64,000 nucleotides of DNA. It comes from Tomitella gaofuii. Lineage in GTDB: Bacteria > Actinomycetota > Actinomycetes > Mycobacteriales > Mycobacteriaceae. Location: NCBI RefSeq assembly GCF_014126825.1, contig NZ_CP059900.1:2184954-2248953 (forward strand), written 5' to 3'. The notes below the pieces were generated by a model. The model was not told the origin of the DNA. It worked only from the letters and a program-made list of their open reading frames with translations, and did not search any database. Below, piece after piece: positions 1 through 9,637 of the stretch (its first letter is position 1; each line of letters starts with the position of its first letter). The position numbers and the translations under genes are program-made.

Positions 1-963
1 CTGGCGGCAGGATGCGGCGCATCCGGCGGCGCGGACACCGGTGGCGCGGGTGCGGTCACCGCCTCCATCGGCGAACTCGACCCGGAGCCGATCGGCCCGC
101 CCCCGTCGCCGCAACTGCCCGTCACCGTGACCTCGGAGGACGGCGCGGAGGTGACGGTCACGAGCGCCGACCGCATCGTCGCGGTGGACCAGTACGGGAC
201 TCTCGGCGAGACGGTCTTCGCTCTGGGCCTGGGCGGCAACCTGGTCGGCCGCGACACCGCCACCGATTTCCCGGCCGCCGCCGACATCCCCAACGTGACC
301 CCCGGCGGCCACTCGCTCAACGCCGAGGCCATCCTGGCGTTGCGCCCCACGGTGGTGCTGACCGACTCGAGCATCGGCCCCCATGCCGTGCAGGAGCAGA
401 TCCGTGCCGCGGGCATCCCGGTGGTCTTCTTCGACGGCGAGCGCACCCTGGACACGACCGCCGACATGATCCGCGACGTCGGCCGCACGCTCGGCGTGCC
501 CGAGGCCGGCGACGCGCTCGCCGAGCGCACGCAGCAGCAGATCGACCAGGCGCTCGCCGCGGTGCCGGAGACGCAGGATCCGCCCACCATCGCGTTCCTG
601 TACCAGCGGGGGGCGGCGATCTCGATGCTGGGCGGCCCCGGCAGCGGCGCGGACGACATCATCCGCGCGGTGGGCGGGGTCGACGCGGGCACAGCGTCGG
701 GGCTCACCGCCGCCTACACGCCGGTCACCGCCGAAGCGCTCATCGTCGCCGCCCCCGACGTGATCCTCATGATGTCCGGCGGGCTCCAGTCGGTCGGCGG
801 CGTCGACGGGCTCGTGCAGATGCCGGGCATCAAGCAGACCCCGGCGGGCGAGAACCGGCGGGTGATCGATATGGACGATGCGGTGCTCCTCAGCTACGGG
901 CCGTCCACCGGCAAGGTGATCCGCGCCCTCACCGAGGCGCTCTACGGCGAGCAGGCCCGGTGA
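1..963 (+). CDS. hmuT: Haem ABC transporter substrate-binding lipoprotein HmuT (5' partial)
   Basis: Binds haem outside the membrane and hands it to the HmuUV permease. The reading frame is open from base 1, so the start codon and most of the signal peptide lie outside the window. The first visible residues, LAAGC, form a lipobox, so the mature protein should be a lipid-anchored lipoprotein starting at that Cys. The rest (about 315 residues) has the periplasmic-binding-protein pattern of the haem/cobalamin/siderophore family: a 'DRIVAVDQYGTLGETVFALG' opening, a 'LNAEAILALRPTVVL' segment and a C-terminal 'VIDMDDAVLLSYGPSTGKVI' segment. Its stop overlaps the GTG of the permease by 4 bp, so the genes are translationally coupled. 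Haem rather than another chelate is inferred from the hmuTUV-like arrangement and sequence. Confidence 0.87.
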   Translation: MAAGCGASGGADTGGAGAVTASIGELDPEPIGPPPSPQLPVTVTSEDGAEVTVTSADRIVAVDQYGTLGETVFALGLGGNLVGRDTATDFPAAADIPNVTPGGHSLNAEAILALRPTVVLTDSSIGPHAVQEQIRAAGIPVVFFDGERTLDTTADMIRDVGRTLGVPEAGDALAERTQQQIDQALAAVPETQDPPTIAFLYQRGAAISMLGGPGSGADDIIRAVGGVDAGTASGLTAAYTPVTAEALIVAAPDVILMMSGGLQSVGGVDGLVQMPGIKQTPAGENRRVIDMDDAVLLSYGPSTGKVIRALTEALYGEQAR

Positions 964-2057
964 CGGCGACCGCGGACCGCACCGCGCCCCCGGTGCCGGG
1001 GGCGCCGGGGACGCGCAATCCGCGCCGCCGGCGCACCGTGATCGTGCTCGCGACCACGGGCGTCGCGCTGGTGGTGCTGGCCGTGCTCGCGGCCTGCCTG
1101 GGCCAGGTGCCCGTGGACCCCGGCGAGGTGGTGGGGTCGATCCTGCACCGGGTCGGCATCGACTGGTTCGCCATGCCGGCCCACCCCAACGGCGACGCGG
1201 CACTGTGGGAGGTCCGCTTCCCCCGCGTCGTCCTGGCGATGCTCGTGGGCGCCAGCCTCGGGTGCGCGGGCGCCGTCCTGCAAGGCGTGTTCGCCAACCC
1301 GCTCGCCGAGCCCGGCGTCATCGGAGTCTCCGCCGGCGCGGCCGTGGGGGCGAGCTCGGTCATCCTCATCGGCGGCACTTTCTCGTCCAGCTGGGCGATC
1401 GCCGCGGCCGCGTTCGCCGGGGGCCTCGGCACCACCTTGCTGGTGTACGGGCTGGCGCGGGCCGACGGGCGCACCGAAGTGGTCACCGTGATCCTCACCG
1501 GCGTCGCGGTCAACGCCGTCGCCGGCGGTCTCATCGCGTACTTCACCTTCGTCGCCTCCCCCGCCGCCCGCGAGCAGATCGTCTTCTGGCAGCTCGGCAC
1601 CCTCGGTGGCGCCGACTGGGACGCCGTCGGCGTGGTGGCGCCGCTCGCCGTCGCCGGAGTGGTCGGCTCGATGCTCCTGGCCCGCAAGCTCGACTTGCTG
1701 GCGCTCGGCGAGGGGCCGGCGCGGCACCTGGGCGTGGACGTCGAAAGGGTGCGCCGGTGGGCCATCGTCATCGTCGGCGTGCTCGTGGCCGCCGGCGTGG
1801 CCTTCACCGGGATCATCGCCTTCGTGGGCCTCGTGGTGCCGCACGCCTTCCGCATGCTCATCGGCCCGTCGCACCGCATGCTCATCCCGGCAAGCACCAT
1901 CGGCGGCGCCGTGGTCCTGCTCGCCGCCGACATCGGCGCCCGTACCTTGGTGAGCAATGCCGACCTTCCGCTCGGCATGCTCACGTCGCTGGTGGGCGGC
2001 CCGTTCTTCTTCTGGTTGCTCCACCGCACCCGCAGGTCGCAAGGAGGGTGGTCATGA
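960..2057 (+). CDS. hmuU: Haem ABC transporter permease HmuU (FecCD family)
   Basis: Membrane permease of the haem importer, 365 aa from a GTG that overlaps the hmuT stop (GTGA). A longer in-frame reading upstream exists only because GC-rich sequence lacks stops. FecCD-family marks are visible: a first membrane helix after a short Arg-rich N-terminus (about residues 22-45), 'GASLGCAGAVLQGVFANPLA' near residue 100, the glycine-rich 'GVIGVSAGAAVGAS' helix, and 'GIIAFVGLVVPHAFRMLIG' near residue 285, which belongs to the cytoplasmic coupling region. About eight to ten hydrophobic segments are expected for the family. The next gene overlaps by 4 bp. Confidence 0.9.
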   Translation: MTATADRTAPPVPGAPGTRNPRRRRTVIVLATTGVALVVLAVLAACLGQVPVDPGEVVGSILHRVGIDWFAMPAHPNGDAALWEVRFPRVVLAMLVGASLGCAGAVLQGVFANPLAEPGVIGVSAGAAVGASSVILIGGTFSSSWAIAAAAFAGGLGTTLLVYGLARADGRTEVVTVILTGVAVNAVAGGLIAYFTFVASPAAREQIVFWQLGTLGGADWDAVGVVAPLAVAGVVGSMLLARKLDLLALGEGPARHLGVDVERVRRWAIVIVGVLVAAGVAFTGIIAFVGLVVPHAFRMLIGPSHRMLIPASTIGGAVVLLAADIGARTLVSNADLPLGMLTSLVGGPFFFWLLHRTRRSQGGWS

Positions 2058-2977
2058 GGATCGCGGACGTCCTGCATCCCCGCCGCGCGCGGGCGGCCGC
2101 CAGCGAGGACGCGGCGCAGCTGCAGGCCGGCGGGCGGGTGCTGCTGCAGGCCCGCGGTCTGGGCGTGGCCCGCGGCGAGCGCGCGATTCTGGCCGACGTG
2201 GACGTGGACGTCACGGCCGGCGAGGTGCTGGCGCTGGTAGGGCCCAACGGCGCCGGCAAGTCCACCCTGCTCGCGGCGCTGTCGGGGGATCTTCCGCTCT
2301 CGGCGGGCAGCGCGGTCATCGACGGCAAGCCGGTACGGGACTGGTCCGCCCGCGAGCTGTCTCGGCGGCGAGCGGTGCTGCCGCAGCAGCATCGCGTGGG
2401 ATTCGGCTTCACGGTGGACGAGATCGTCCGCATGGGGCGCGCCCCCTGGGCCCGCACCGACAGGTCGGTGGACGACGACGCGGTGGTCGCCGAGGCGCTG
2501 GACATCTGTGATGTGGCCGCTTTCCGCGACCGTTCTTTCGTGACGCTGTCGGGCGGCGAGCAGGCGCGCGTGGCGCTGGCCCGCGTACTGGCGCAGGAAT
2601 GCCCCACGATCATGCTCGACGAGCCGACGGCGGCGCTGGACCTGCGCCACCAGGAGACGGTGATGCGGATCGCCGCGGAACGTGCGCAGGCGGGCGCGGC
2701 CGTGGTCGTGGTGCTGCACGACCTGGGCCTGGCCGCCGCCTACGCGGATCGCGTGATAGTGCTCGCCGGCGGCCGGACCGCGGCCGACGGCCCCCCGGAC
2801 GAGGTGCTCACCGAGGCGCTGCTCAGCGCGGTGTATCGGCACCCGGTGGACGTGTTGCCGCACCCGCACGGCGGGCGCCCGCTCATCGTGCCCCGCCGCC
2901 CGGGCCACGGGCCGTCCCCGGAGGTCGGTCAGCCGGCGGTCGAACCGGCGAACTGGGCCGAGTACAGCCGCGCATAG
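2054..2977 (+). CDS. hmuV: Haem ABC transporter ATP-binding protein HmuV
   Basis: ATPase of the haem importer, 307 aa. The ATG overlaps the hmuU stop (ATGA) and follows a good ribosome site (AAGGAGG). Walker A is GPNGAGKST at residues 63-71, the signature LSGGEQ at about 165-170, Walker B ends in LDEP with D189/E190, and the H-loop is VLHDLG. The N-terminal 35 residues before the ABC domain are longer than usual and Ala/Arg-rich. The C-terminal 16 codons overlap the tail of the convergent ABC exporter gene by 49 bp. Confidence 0.9.
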   Translation: MRIADVLHPRRARAAASEDAAQLQAGGRVLLQARGLGVARGERAILADVDVDVTAGEVLALVGPNGAGKSTLLAALSGDLPLSAGSAVIDGKPVRDWSARELSRRRAVLPQQHRVGFGFTVDEIVRMGRAPWARTDRSVDDDAVVAEALDICDVAAFRDRSFVTLSGGEQARVALARVLAQECPTIMLDEPTAALDLRHQETVMRIAAERAQAGAAVVVVLHDLGLAAAYADRVIVLAGGRTAADGPPDEVLTEALLSAVYRHPVDVLPHPHGGRPLIVPRRPGHGPSPEVGQPAVEPANWAEYSRA

Positions 2978-4890
2978 GCGCCGTCGGCGGCGGCCAGCTC
3001 GTCGTGTGTTCCGGACTCGACGATCGCGCCGTGCTCCATCACCAGGATCAGGTCCGCGTCGCGGATCGTCGAGAGGCGGTGGGCGATGATGAAGCTCGTG
3101 CGGTCGCTGCGCAGCGCGCTCATCGCCTCCTGCAGCAGCACCTCGGTGCGGGTGTCCACCGAACTGGTGGCCTCGTCGAGGATGAGGATGGACGGCGACG
3201 CCAGGAACGCGCGGGCGATGGTGATGAGCTGCTTCTGGCCGGCGCTCACGTTGCCGGCGTCCTCGGTGATGAGGGTGTCGTAGCCGTCGGGCAGGTGCGC
3301 GACGAAGCTGTCGACGAAGGTGGCGCGTGCCGCCTCGAGTATCTGTTCCTCGGTGGCGTTCAGGTCGCCGTAGAGGATGTTGTCGCGGATCGACCCCTCG
3401 AACAGCCACGTGTCCTGCAGCACCATGCCGATGCGCGCCCGCAACGCGTCGCGCGGAATGTCGGTGATGTCGACCCCGTCGATGCTGATGGAGCCGGAGC
3501 GCAGTTCGTAGAAGCGCATGATGAGATTGACCAGGGTGGTCTTGCCGGCCCCGGTGGGGCCCACGATGGCGACGGTGCGCCCGGGCTCGACGTCCAAGGA
3601 CAGGTCCTCGATCAGCGGGGTGTCCTCGTTGTAGCGGAAGGCGACGTCGTCGAAGCGCACGTGCCCGCGCACCGGGGCGCCGCCGAGGAACCGGGCGGCG
3701 GCCGAGTGGCGTCCGCCCTCCTCGATGGCCGTCTCGGGGGACATCTCCTCCGCGTCGAGGATTCCGTACACGCGCTCGGCGGACGCCAGGCCGGACTGCA
3801 TCCGGTTGGCCATCGACGCGATTTGGTTGATCGGCTGGCTGAACTGGCGCGAGTACTGGATGAACGCCTGGACGCTGCCCAGGCTGATGGTGCCGTTCGC
3901 GATGCGCAGGCCGCCCACGACGGCCAGGACCACGTACATCAGATTGGACACCAGCGACATGATCGGCGAGATCATGCCGGAGAGGAACTGCGCGCCGAAA
4001 CTGCTCTTCACCAAGGCGCTGTTGACCTCGGTGAACTGGCCCTCCATCTCCTTCTGGTGTCCGTACACGCGCACCAGGGCGTGACCGCTGTAGGTCTCCT
4101 CGATGTGGGCGTTGAGACGCCCGGTCTCCGCCCACTGCTGCCGGAACAACGGCTGCGCCTTCTTCGCGACGATGGTGACCAGCAGCAGCGACACGGGGAT
4201 CGAGGCCAGCGCGATGAGCGTGAGCAGGGGCGAGAGGAAGAACATCAGGGCCAGCACGCTGACCACCGTGAGCGCCGAGGTGATCAACTGATTGATCGTC
4301 TGCCCCAGAACCGTCTGCATGTTGTCGACGTCGTTGGTGACCCGGCTGAGCACCTCGCCGCGCGGGGTGGAATCGAAATAGTGCAGCGGCATGCGGTGCA
4401 GCTTCTCCGAGACCTTCCGGCGCAGCCGGTACACGGTCTTCTGCACGACGGTGTTGAGCAGGTACGCCTGCGCCCACGACAGCGTCGCCGCCACCACATA
4501 CAACGCCAGGATCAGCAGGATGATGCGGGTGAGCGCGTCGAAATCGATGCCGGCGCCGGGCGTGATGTCCATGTTCGCGACCATGTCGGCCTTGGTCATG
4601 TCGCCCTGGCTGCGCAGGATCTCCACGGCCTGTTCCTTGGTGGTGCCCGGCGCCAGGGTGCGGCTGATGGCGCCGGAGAACAGCACGTCGGTGGCGCGGC
4701 CCATGATCAGCGGGGCCACCGCGCTCATGCCGATCCCGATGACGGAGATCAGCAGCACGGTGAAGAACCGCAGCTTCTCCGGGCCCAGCTCGCCGATGAG
4801 CCGCCGGAAGGTCTGCCGGAAATGCTGGGGCTTCTGCGCCGCGCCGGCGGCGGCCCCGGGCGCCCCGGGCATGGCTGCTGGTGCGCTCAC
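2929..4890 (-). CDS. ABC exporter half-transporter, catalytically complete subunit (Rv1272c-like)
   Basis: Type I ABC exporter half-molecule with an N-terminal six-helix domain and C-terminal ATPase. The GTG at 4890 overlaps the upstream stop (GTGA) and gives 653 aa; an in-frame ATG 18 codons earlier lies inside the upstream gene. Walker A (GPTGAGKTT) is near residue 443, the signature is VSAGQKQ, Walker B is ILILDEAT with the catalytic Glu, and the switch His sits in IIAHRLS. Its partner lacks the Glu and His, so the pair should form a heterodimer with one consensus and one degenerate ATP site, as in TM287/288-type drug or lipid exporters. The substrate cannot be told from sequence. An Ala/Gly-rich tail of about 45 residues precedes the first helix. 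Confidence 0.85.
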   Translation of the reverse strand: MSAPAAMPGAPGAAAGAAQKPQHFRQTFRRLIGELGPEKLRFFTVLLISVIGIGMSAVAPLIMGRATDVLFSGAISRTLAPGTTKEQAVEILRSQGDMTKADMVANMDITPGAGIDFDALTRIILLILALYVVAATLSWAQAYLLNTVVQKTVYRLRRKVSEKLHRMPLHYFDSTPRGEVLSRVTNDVDNMQTVLGQTINQLITSALTVVSVLALMFFLSPLLTLIALASIPVSLLLVTIVAKKAQPLFRQQWAETGRLNAHIEETYSGHALVRVYGHQKEMEGQFTEVNSALVKSSFGAQFLSGMISPIMSLVSNLMYVVLAVVGGLRIANGTISLGSVQAFIQYSRQFSQPINQIASMANRMQSGLASAERVYGILDAEEMSPETAIEEGGRHSAAARFLGGAPVRGHVRFDDVAFRYNEDTPLIEDLSLDVEPGRTVAIVGPTGAGKTTLVNLIMRFYELRSGSISIDGVDITDIPRDALRARIGMVLQDTWLFEGSIRDNILYGDLNATEEQILEAARATFVDSFVAHLPDGYDTLITEDAGNVSAGQKQLITIARAFLASPSILILDEATSSVDTRTEVLLQEAMSALRSDRTSFIIAHRLSTIRDADLILVMEHGAIVESGTHDELAAADGAYARLYSAQFAGSTAG

Positions 4891-6707
4891 GGCTCCACCT
4901 CCGTCGGCTGCTGCGATTGGACGATCTCCCAGTACGTGGGGCATTCCACGACCAGGTCCTGGTGGCTGCCCACCCCCACGGCGCGGCCGTCCTCGAGCAC
5001 CACGATCTGGTCGGACTGGGCGATACGGGCGACGCGCTGGCTGATGGTGATGACGGTCGCGTCGCCGCGGGCCTCACCCAGCGCCCGGTACAGCGCCGCC
5101 TCGGTGCTCAGGTCGAGCGCGGAGAAGGAGTCGTCGAACAGGTAGATGCGGGGGCGCCGCACCACGGCACGCGCGATGGTGAGCCGCTGGCGCTGGCCGC
5201 CGGAGAAGTTGGTGCCTCCCTGCGAGACCGGCGCCTCCAGGCCCTCCGACAGTGCGCGGACGAACTCATCGGCCTGACTGATCCGCAGGGCCTCCCACAT
5301 CTCTTCCTCGGTGGCGTCGGGCTTGCCGAAGCGCAGGTTGGACGCGATGGTGCCGGAGAACAGGTACGCGCGCTGCGGCACCAGCCCGATGTGCTTGCAC
5401 ATGGCGTCCTGGTCCTGGAGGCGCACGTCGACGCCGTCGACGAGCACCGAGCCCGAGGTGACGTCGAACAGGCGCGGCACGAGCGACAGCAGCGTGGTCT
5501 TGCCGCTGCCGGTGCTGCCGACCACGGCCGTCGTGGTGCCGGGGATGCAGCGGAAATTCAGGCCCGAGAGCACCGGCTCCTCCGCGCCGGGATAGCCGAA
5601 TCCGGCGTCCTCGAACGCGACGACGCCCCTGGGCGAGGACGGCGTCTGTGGTTCGTGCGGGTCGCGGACGGAGGACTCGGTGCGCAGCACCTCGCTGATC
5701 CGTTCGGCGCTCACCGCGGCGCGCGGCACGAGTACGGCCATGACCACCGCCATCATCACTGAGGAGAGGATCTGCATGACGTACGCGATGAACGCCGTCA
5801 TCTGGCCGACCTGCATCTGGCCGTCGTCGATCAGGTGCGCGGCGAACCAGAGCACGGCGACGCTCGTGAGGTTGGAGATGATCATGATGGCGGGCATCAT
5901 CAGGGCGAACAGCCTGCCCGCGGACAGTGCCACCGACGTGAGGTCGTTGTTGGCGGTGTCGAACTTGTCGCGTTCGAGCTGCTCGCGGACGAACGCGCGG
6001 ACCACGCGCATGCCGGAGAGCTGCTCGCGCATCACCCGGTTGACCCCGTCGATCCGCGCCTGCATCCGGCGGTAGAGCGGCACCATCAGCGCCATGATCG
6101 CGGTGACCACGCCGAGCAGCAGCGGCACGGAGATCACGAGCAGCCAGGACAGCCGCGCGTTCTCGCGCAGCGCCATCACCACGCCGCCGATCGACATGAT
6201 GGGGGCCGTGGTCAAGATGGTGGCGCTGATCATGACCAGCATCTGGATCTGCTGGACGTCGTTGGTGTTGCGCGTGATGAGCGAGGGCGTGCCGAACTGG
6301 GCGAACTCGCGGTCCGAGAACGTCGACACCTGGTGGTAGAGGCCGGAGCGCAGATCGCGCCCCACGCTGGTGGCGGCCTTCGCCGCGCAGTACACCACGC
6401 CGACGGCGCCGAGGGCCTGGGCGACGGTCACCAGCAGCATCAGCCCGCCGGCGCGGAGGATGAAATCCGTGTCGCCGCGGGCGATGCCGTCATCGATGAT
6501 CCGTGCGTTGAGCGTGGGCAGGAACAGCGCCATCGCCGCGGCGAATATCTCGAGGACGACCACCCCGATCAGCAGCGGCGTGTACGGGCGCAAGTGCGTG
6601 CGCAGCAGTCGGAGCAGGCTCGCCCGTTCGCGGCGGCCCTTGCCGCGCGTCGCCTCGCCCTCGGCGGCGGGCCGGGCCGCGCTGGGGGCCGGGCTTTCAG
6701 ATGCCAT
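4887..6707 (-). CDS. ABC exporter half-transporter, degenerate-site subunit (Rv1273c-like)
   Basis: Partner of the following ABC half-transporter, 606 aa from ATG 6707, which overlaps the stop of the small upstream gene by 11 bp. A frame open to 6800 is ignored because it would cover that gene. Six membrane helices occupy about residues 45-330. Walker A (GSTGSGKTT) is near residue 395 and the signature is FSGGQRQ. Walker B reads IYLFDDSFSALD, so Asp replaces the catalytic Glu, and the switch position reads ITISQRV, with Gln for His. These changes mark the noncanonical nucleotide-binding domain of a heterodimeric exporter. Haem or siderophore export is possible given the neighbours but not supported by any residue I can see. 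Confidence 0.84.
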   Translation of the reverse strand: MASESPAPSAARPAAEGEATRGKGRRERASLLRLLRTHLRPYTPLLIGVVVLEIFAAAMALFLPTLNARIIDDGIARGDTDFILRAGGLMLLVTVAQALGAVGVVYCAAKAATSVGRDLRSGLYHQVSTFSDREFAQFGTPSLITRNTNDVQQIQMLVMISATILTTAPIMSIGGVVMALRENARLSWLLVISVPLLLGVVTAIMALMVPLYRRMQARIDGVNRVMREQLSGMRVVRAFVREQLERDKFDTANNDLTSVALSAGRLFALMMPAIMIISNLTSVAVLWFAAHLIDDGQMQVGQMTAFIAYVMQILSSVMMAVVMAVLVPRAAVSAERISEVLRTESSVRDPHEPQTPSSPRGVVAFEDAGFGYPGAEEPVLSGLNFRCIPGTTTAVVGSTGSGKTTLLSLVPRLFDVTSGSVLVDGVDVRLQDQDAMCKHIGLVPQRAYLFSGTIASNLRFGKPDATEEEMWEALRISQADEFVRALSEGLEAPVSQGGTNFSGGQRQRLTIARAVVRRPRIYLFDDSFSALDLSTEAALYRALGEARGDATVITISQRVARIAQSDQIVVLEDGRAVGVGSHQDLVVECPTYWEIVQSQQPTEVEP

Positions 6708-7089
6708 CGATGACAGACCCCAGCTTTCCGAGCAGCGTGCGGACGACGGTGGGATGCTGCCCCTCCGGTTGCTCGGTGCGTTCCGCCTCCGCGAGCGCAT
6801 CGCGGACCAGTGCGGTGACGCTGCGGGCGTCGTCCAGGTCGACGTCGGTCACAGGGAGCTCGGCGACCGCGACGACGTCGTCGGGACCGGGGACCGGCTC
6901 CGTGCGCCCCGCCCGGTAGAGCTCCAGCCGCAGGGCGGTGCGTCGCACCTGGAAAGCGAAGTCGCGGCCGCCGTACGAGCCGAACCCGTGCGCGGCCGGG
7001 CCCGAGGAGAGGTCCTCGATGACGAACGACGATTCCGCCGCAGCGTCGTCGTCCGGCGGGGGGCCCGCCGCTGGATCGCCCGTGCTCAT
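6697..7089 (-). CDS. Hypothetical actinobacterial protein, 130 aa
   Basis: I do not recognise the family. It is a small acidic soluble protein without signal peptide or membrane helix. The first 20 residues are Ala/Asp/Pro-rich; the core has alternating strand-like segments ('DFAFQVRRTALRLELYRAG', 'DVVAVAELPVTDVDLDDA') followed by a helical C-terminus. It is the first gene of the ABC exporter transcription unit and overlaps the next gene by 11 bp, so it may help or regulate the exporter. A start at ATG 7089 is reasonable because the divergent lppL promoter region lies immediately upstream. Confidence 0.6.
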   Translation of the reverse strand: MSTGDPAAGPPPDDDAAAESSFVIEDLSSGPAAHGFGSYGGRDFAFQVRRTALRLELYRAGRTEPVPGPDDVVAVAELPVTDVDLDDARSVTALVRDALAEAERTEQPEGQHPTVVRTLLGKLGSVIDGI

Positions 7090-7319
7090 TCGTCTCCCAG
7101 CGTGCTCGTGTGCGGGGCGGAGTCGTCTGCGGCAGGCGCGCCCGTATCCTCGTGTGCGGGATCCGCGCGTCCTGCCCCGTGCAGCGCCTACTCCGTTTCG
7201 GTCACAGGCAGACTCTATGTGATCGCCGGCCGCCCCGGTGCACCGTCACCCCGGTCGGGACGGCCCGCGGCCCACCCGGAGCGCCGCGGCCGGTGCGGGC
7301 GGAGCGCCCCGGCGACGGC

Positions 7320-7353
7320 GGATTGTTCCAGCACACGGATTGTTCCAGCACAC
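7320..7353 (+). repeat. 17-bp tandem duplication upstream of lppL
   Basis: The 17-mer GGATTGTTCCAGCACAC occurs twice head to tail (7320-7336 and 7337-7353), and the next four bases (GGAT) begin a third copy. It lies 60 bp before the lppL start, in the 323-bp divergent region (7090-7412) where I see no gene. It could be a pair of regulator sites or a simple replication slippage. Confidence 0.85.
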
Positions 7354-7412
7354 GGATGCAGGCGGTGACGACGATAGTGACCGGACACAGGTCCACTGAC
7401 TCAGCGGGCGTG

Positions 7413-8495
7413 ATGCGCGGCGGATTCCTCCCCCTGCGGGGCCGCCGCGCACCCGGAGCGGGACGCGTGGCCGCGGCCACCGCACTGGCCGCGGCGACGC
7501 TGCTCGCGCTCACCGCGTGCGGCTCGTCGGGCGGACGGCCGGACGTGCCCACGCGCGTGCCCGCCACGCCGGTGGCAGGCCCCGGCTCCGCGCAGGCGCC
7601 GGCAGGCGACGTCATCGTCGGTACCGCCGACGTGCAGGCGCTCGCCGTCGCCGGCGGCGACGGCGACGGTGACGGGCTGCTCGCGGTGCAGTCCGCCGCA
7701 CCGTCGTCCATCGCCGTGTACGCGGTGGACGCGCCGGCCGACCCGCGGCGCGTCATCGAAGTCCCGGACGACGCGGCCCCGATGACGCGCGTCGCCGACG
7801 CGGACGGGCGGCCGGCGCCGCCGGTCGTCCTCGTGCCGGCGCCCGGCGCGCTGCTCCGGGTGGATCTCGCCACGGGCGCGACGGACACGGCGCACATCGA
7901 CGGGGACGCGATCTCCGCCACGGGCCTGCCGGGCGGCGGTTACGCCGTCGGCACCGCGGACGGCACCGTGTACATCCTCGGCGACGACCTGTCGGTCGAC
8001 AGGACCGTCACCGGCTTCGTCTCCGCGGACTCGCTGGCGGCGTCGGGTGACGCGCTGCTGGTGCTGGACGCGCACCAGACCTCGCTGACCGAGGTGGATC
8101 CGGCCACCGGGGAGCACGGCGCGGCGCTGCGCGTCGGCAAGGGGGCCACGCGGATCGTCTCGGACGGGTACGGGCGCGTCATCGCCCTGGACACGGACGG
8201 CGGGCAGATGCTCGTCTACGGGCTCGACCCGTTGATCAACCGGCAGCTCGCGCCCATCGGCGCGTCGCCGGCGGCGCTGGCGGCGGACCCGGCGCGCGGC
8301 CTGGTGTGGGTGACCTTCACCGGCACCGACGAGGTGGCGGCCTTCGATCTGTCCACCGGCGAGCCGGTGGAGAAGCACCGCTACCCCACCGTCGCATTCC
8401 CCACCTCGGTGGCGGTGGGCGCGGACGGCGCCGTGTACGTCGGCTCGGGCCGCGACGGCGGCGTGGCACGCATCAGCCCGGAGCAGATCCGATGA
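7413..8495 (+). CDS. lppL: Beta-propeller lipoprotein LppL
   Basis: Secreted lipoprotein of 360 aa. From ATG 7413 the signal peptide has Arg residues, an Ala/Leu-rich core and the lipobox ALTAC, with the lipidated Cys at residue 36; an adjacent in-frame GTG (7410) and an ATG at 7356 are alternatives. The mature part holds repeated blades such as '[19 protein letters not shown]', '[19 protein letters not shown]' and '[14 protein letters not shown]', typical of YncE/SMP-30-like beta-propellers. Its stop overlaps the pyrD ATG. The lppL-pyrD order matches M. tuberculosis Rv2138-Rv2139. Function is unknown; a cell-surface scaffold or ligand-binding role is a guess. Confidence 0.8.
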   Translation: MRGGFLPLRGRRAPGAGRVAAATALAAATLLALTACGSSGGRPDVPTRVPATPVAGPGSAQAPAGDVIVGTADVQALAVAGGDGDGDGLLAVQSAAPSSIAVYAVDAPADPRRVIEVPDDAAPMTRVADADGRPAPPVVLVPAPGALLRVDLATGATDTAHIDGDAISATGLPGGGYAVGTADGTVYILGDDLSVDRTVTGFVSADSLAASGDALLVLDAHQTSLTEVDPATGEHGAALRVGKGATRIVSDGYGRVIALDTDGGQMLVYGLDPLINRQLAPIGASPAALAADPARGLVWVTFTGTDEVAAFDLSTGEPVEKHRYPTVAFPTSVAVGADGAVYVGSGRDGGVARISPEQIR

Positions 8496-9637
8496 GCGGG
8501 CGGCTGTACGCGCTGGTGCTGCGCGCGCTGTTCCTCATCGACCCCGAGCGCATCCATCACCTGAGCTTCCGTGCCATCCGCGTGGCGACGGCGCTGCCGC
8601 TCGTCGGCCCGCTCATCGCGCGGGTGCTGTCCTCCCGCGACCCGGTGCTGCGCACGCGGGTGTTCGGCGTCGACTTCCCCGCTCCGCTGGGTCTGGCCGC
8701 GGGCTTCGACAAGAACGCCGAGGGGGTCGCCGCCTGGGGGCCGATGGGCTTCGGATTCGCCGAGGTCGGCACGGTCACCGGCCGTGCCCAGCCCGGCAAC
8801 CCCGCGCCCCGGCTGTTCCGTCTCCCCGCCGACCGGGCACTGGTCAACCGCATGGGCTTCAACAATGAGGGCGCCGACGCGGCGGCGGTGCGGCTGCGGG
8901 CGCGCCGCGGCGGTGTGCCCATCGGCATCAACATCGGCAAGACCAAGGCGGTGCCGGTGGACGAGGCCGCCGACGACTACCGCTACAGCGCCGCGCTACT
9001 TGCGCCGTTGGCCGACTTCCTCATCGTCAACGTCAGCTCGCCGAACACGCCGGGGCTGCGGGACCTCCAGGCGGTGGACTCGCTGCGGCCGCTGTTGCAG
9101 ACCGTGCTCGACGTCGCCCAGACGCCGGTCCTGGTCAAGATCGCCCCCGACCTGGCCGACGCGGACGTGGACGCGGTCGCCGACCTGGCCGTGGAACTGG
9201 GGCTGGCGGGGATCGTGGCGACGAACACGACCGTCTCGCGGGCGGGGCTCGCGACCCCGGCGGCCGAGGTGGAACGGATCGGCGCGGGCGGGCTTTCCGG
9301 CGCGCCGGTCGCGGACCGGTCGCTGGAGGTGCTCCGGCGGCTGCACGCGCGGGTGGGCGACCGCCTGGTGATCGTGTCGGTCGGCGGCATCTTCAGCGCG
9401 GAGCAGGCCTGGCAGCGGATCACCGCCGGCGCGTCGCTGCTCCAGGGGTACACGGGCTTCATCTACGGCGGCCCCTTCTGGATGCGGCGGATCCACCGCG
9501 GCCTCGCCACGCGGGTGCGAACGGCCGGGTTCACGTCGATCGCGGACGCCGTGGGCACCGATGCCGTGGACAGCGACAGCGCCTCGGCCCGCAGGGCCGA
9601 TGATGCGGCGGAGACGGAAACGGAGGCAGGCCGATGA
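8492..9637 (+). CDS. pyrD: Dihydroorotate dehydrogenase (quinone), class 2
   Basis: Oxidises dihydroorotate to orotate in pyrimidine synthesis, passing electrons to menaquinone at the membrane. It has 381 aa from the ATG that overlaps the lppL stop. The N-terminal amphipathic helices of class 2 enzymes (residues 1-45) are present. '[10 protein letters not shown]' near residue 70 binds FMN, and '[11 protein letters not shown]' at 180-190 holds the catalytic Ser of class 2. The C-terminal '[12 protein letters not shown]' is the usual end of the barrel; the last 35 or so residues are an Asp/Ala/Glu-rich extension. The next gene overlaps by 4 bp (ATGA). Confidence 0.95.
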   Translation: MSGRLYALVLRALFLIDPERIHHLSFRAIRVATALPLVGPLIARVLSSRDPVLRTRVFGVDFPAPLGLAAGFDKNAEGVAAWGPMGFGFAEVGTVTGRAQPGNPAPRLFRLPADRALVNRMGFNNEGADAAAVRLRARRGGVPIGINIGKTKAVPVDEAADDYRYSAALLAPLADFLIVNVSSPNTPGLRDLQAVDSLRPLLQTVLDVAQTPVLVKIAPDLADADVDAVADLAVELGLAGIVATNTTVSRAGLATPAAEVERIGAGGLSGAPVADRSLEVLRRLHARVGDRLVIVSVGGIFSAEQAWQRITAGASLLQGYTGFIYGGPFWMRRIHRGLATRVRTAGFTSIADAVGTDAVDSDSASARRADDAAETETEAGR

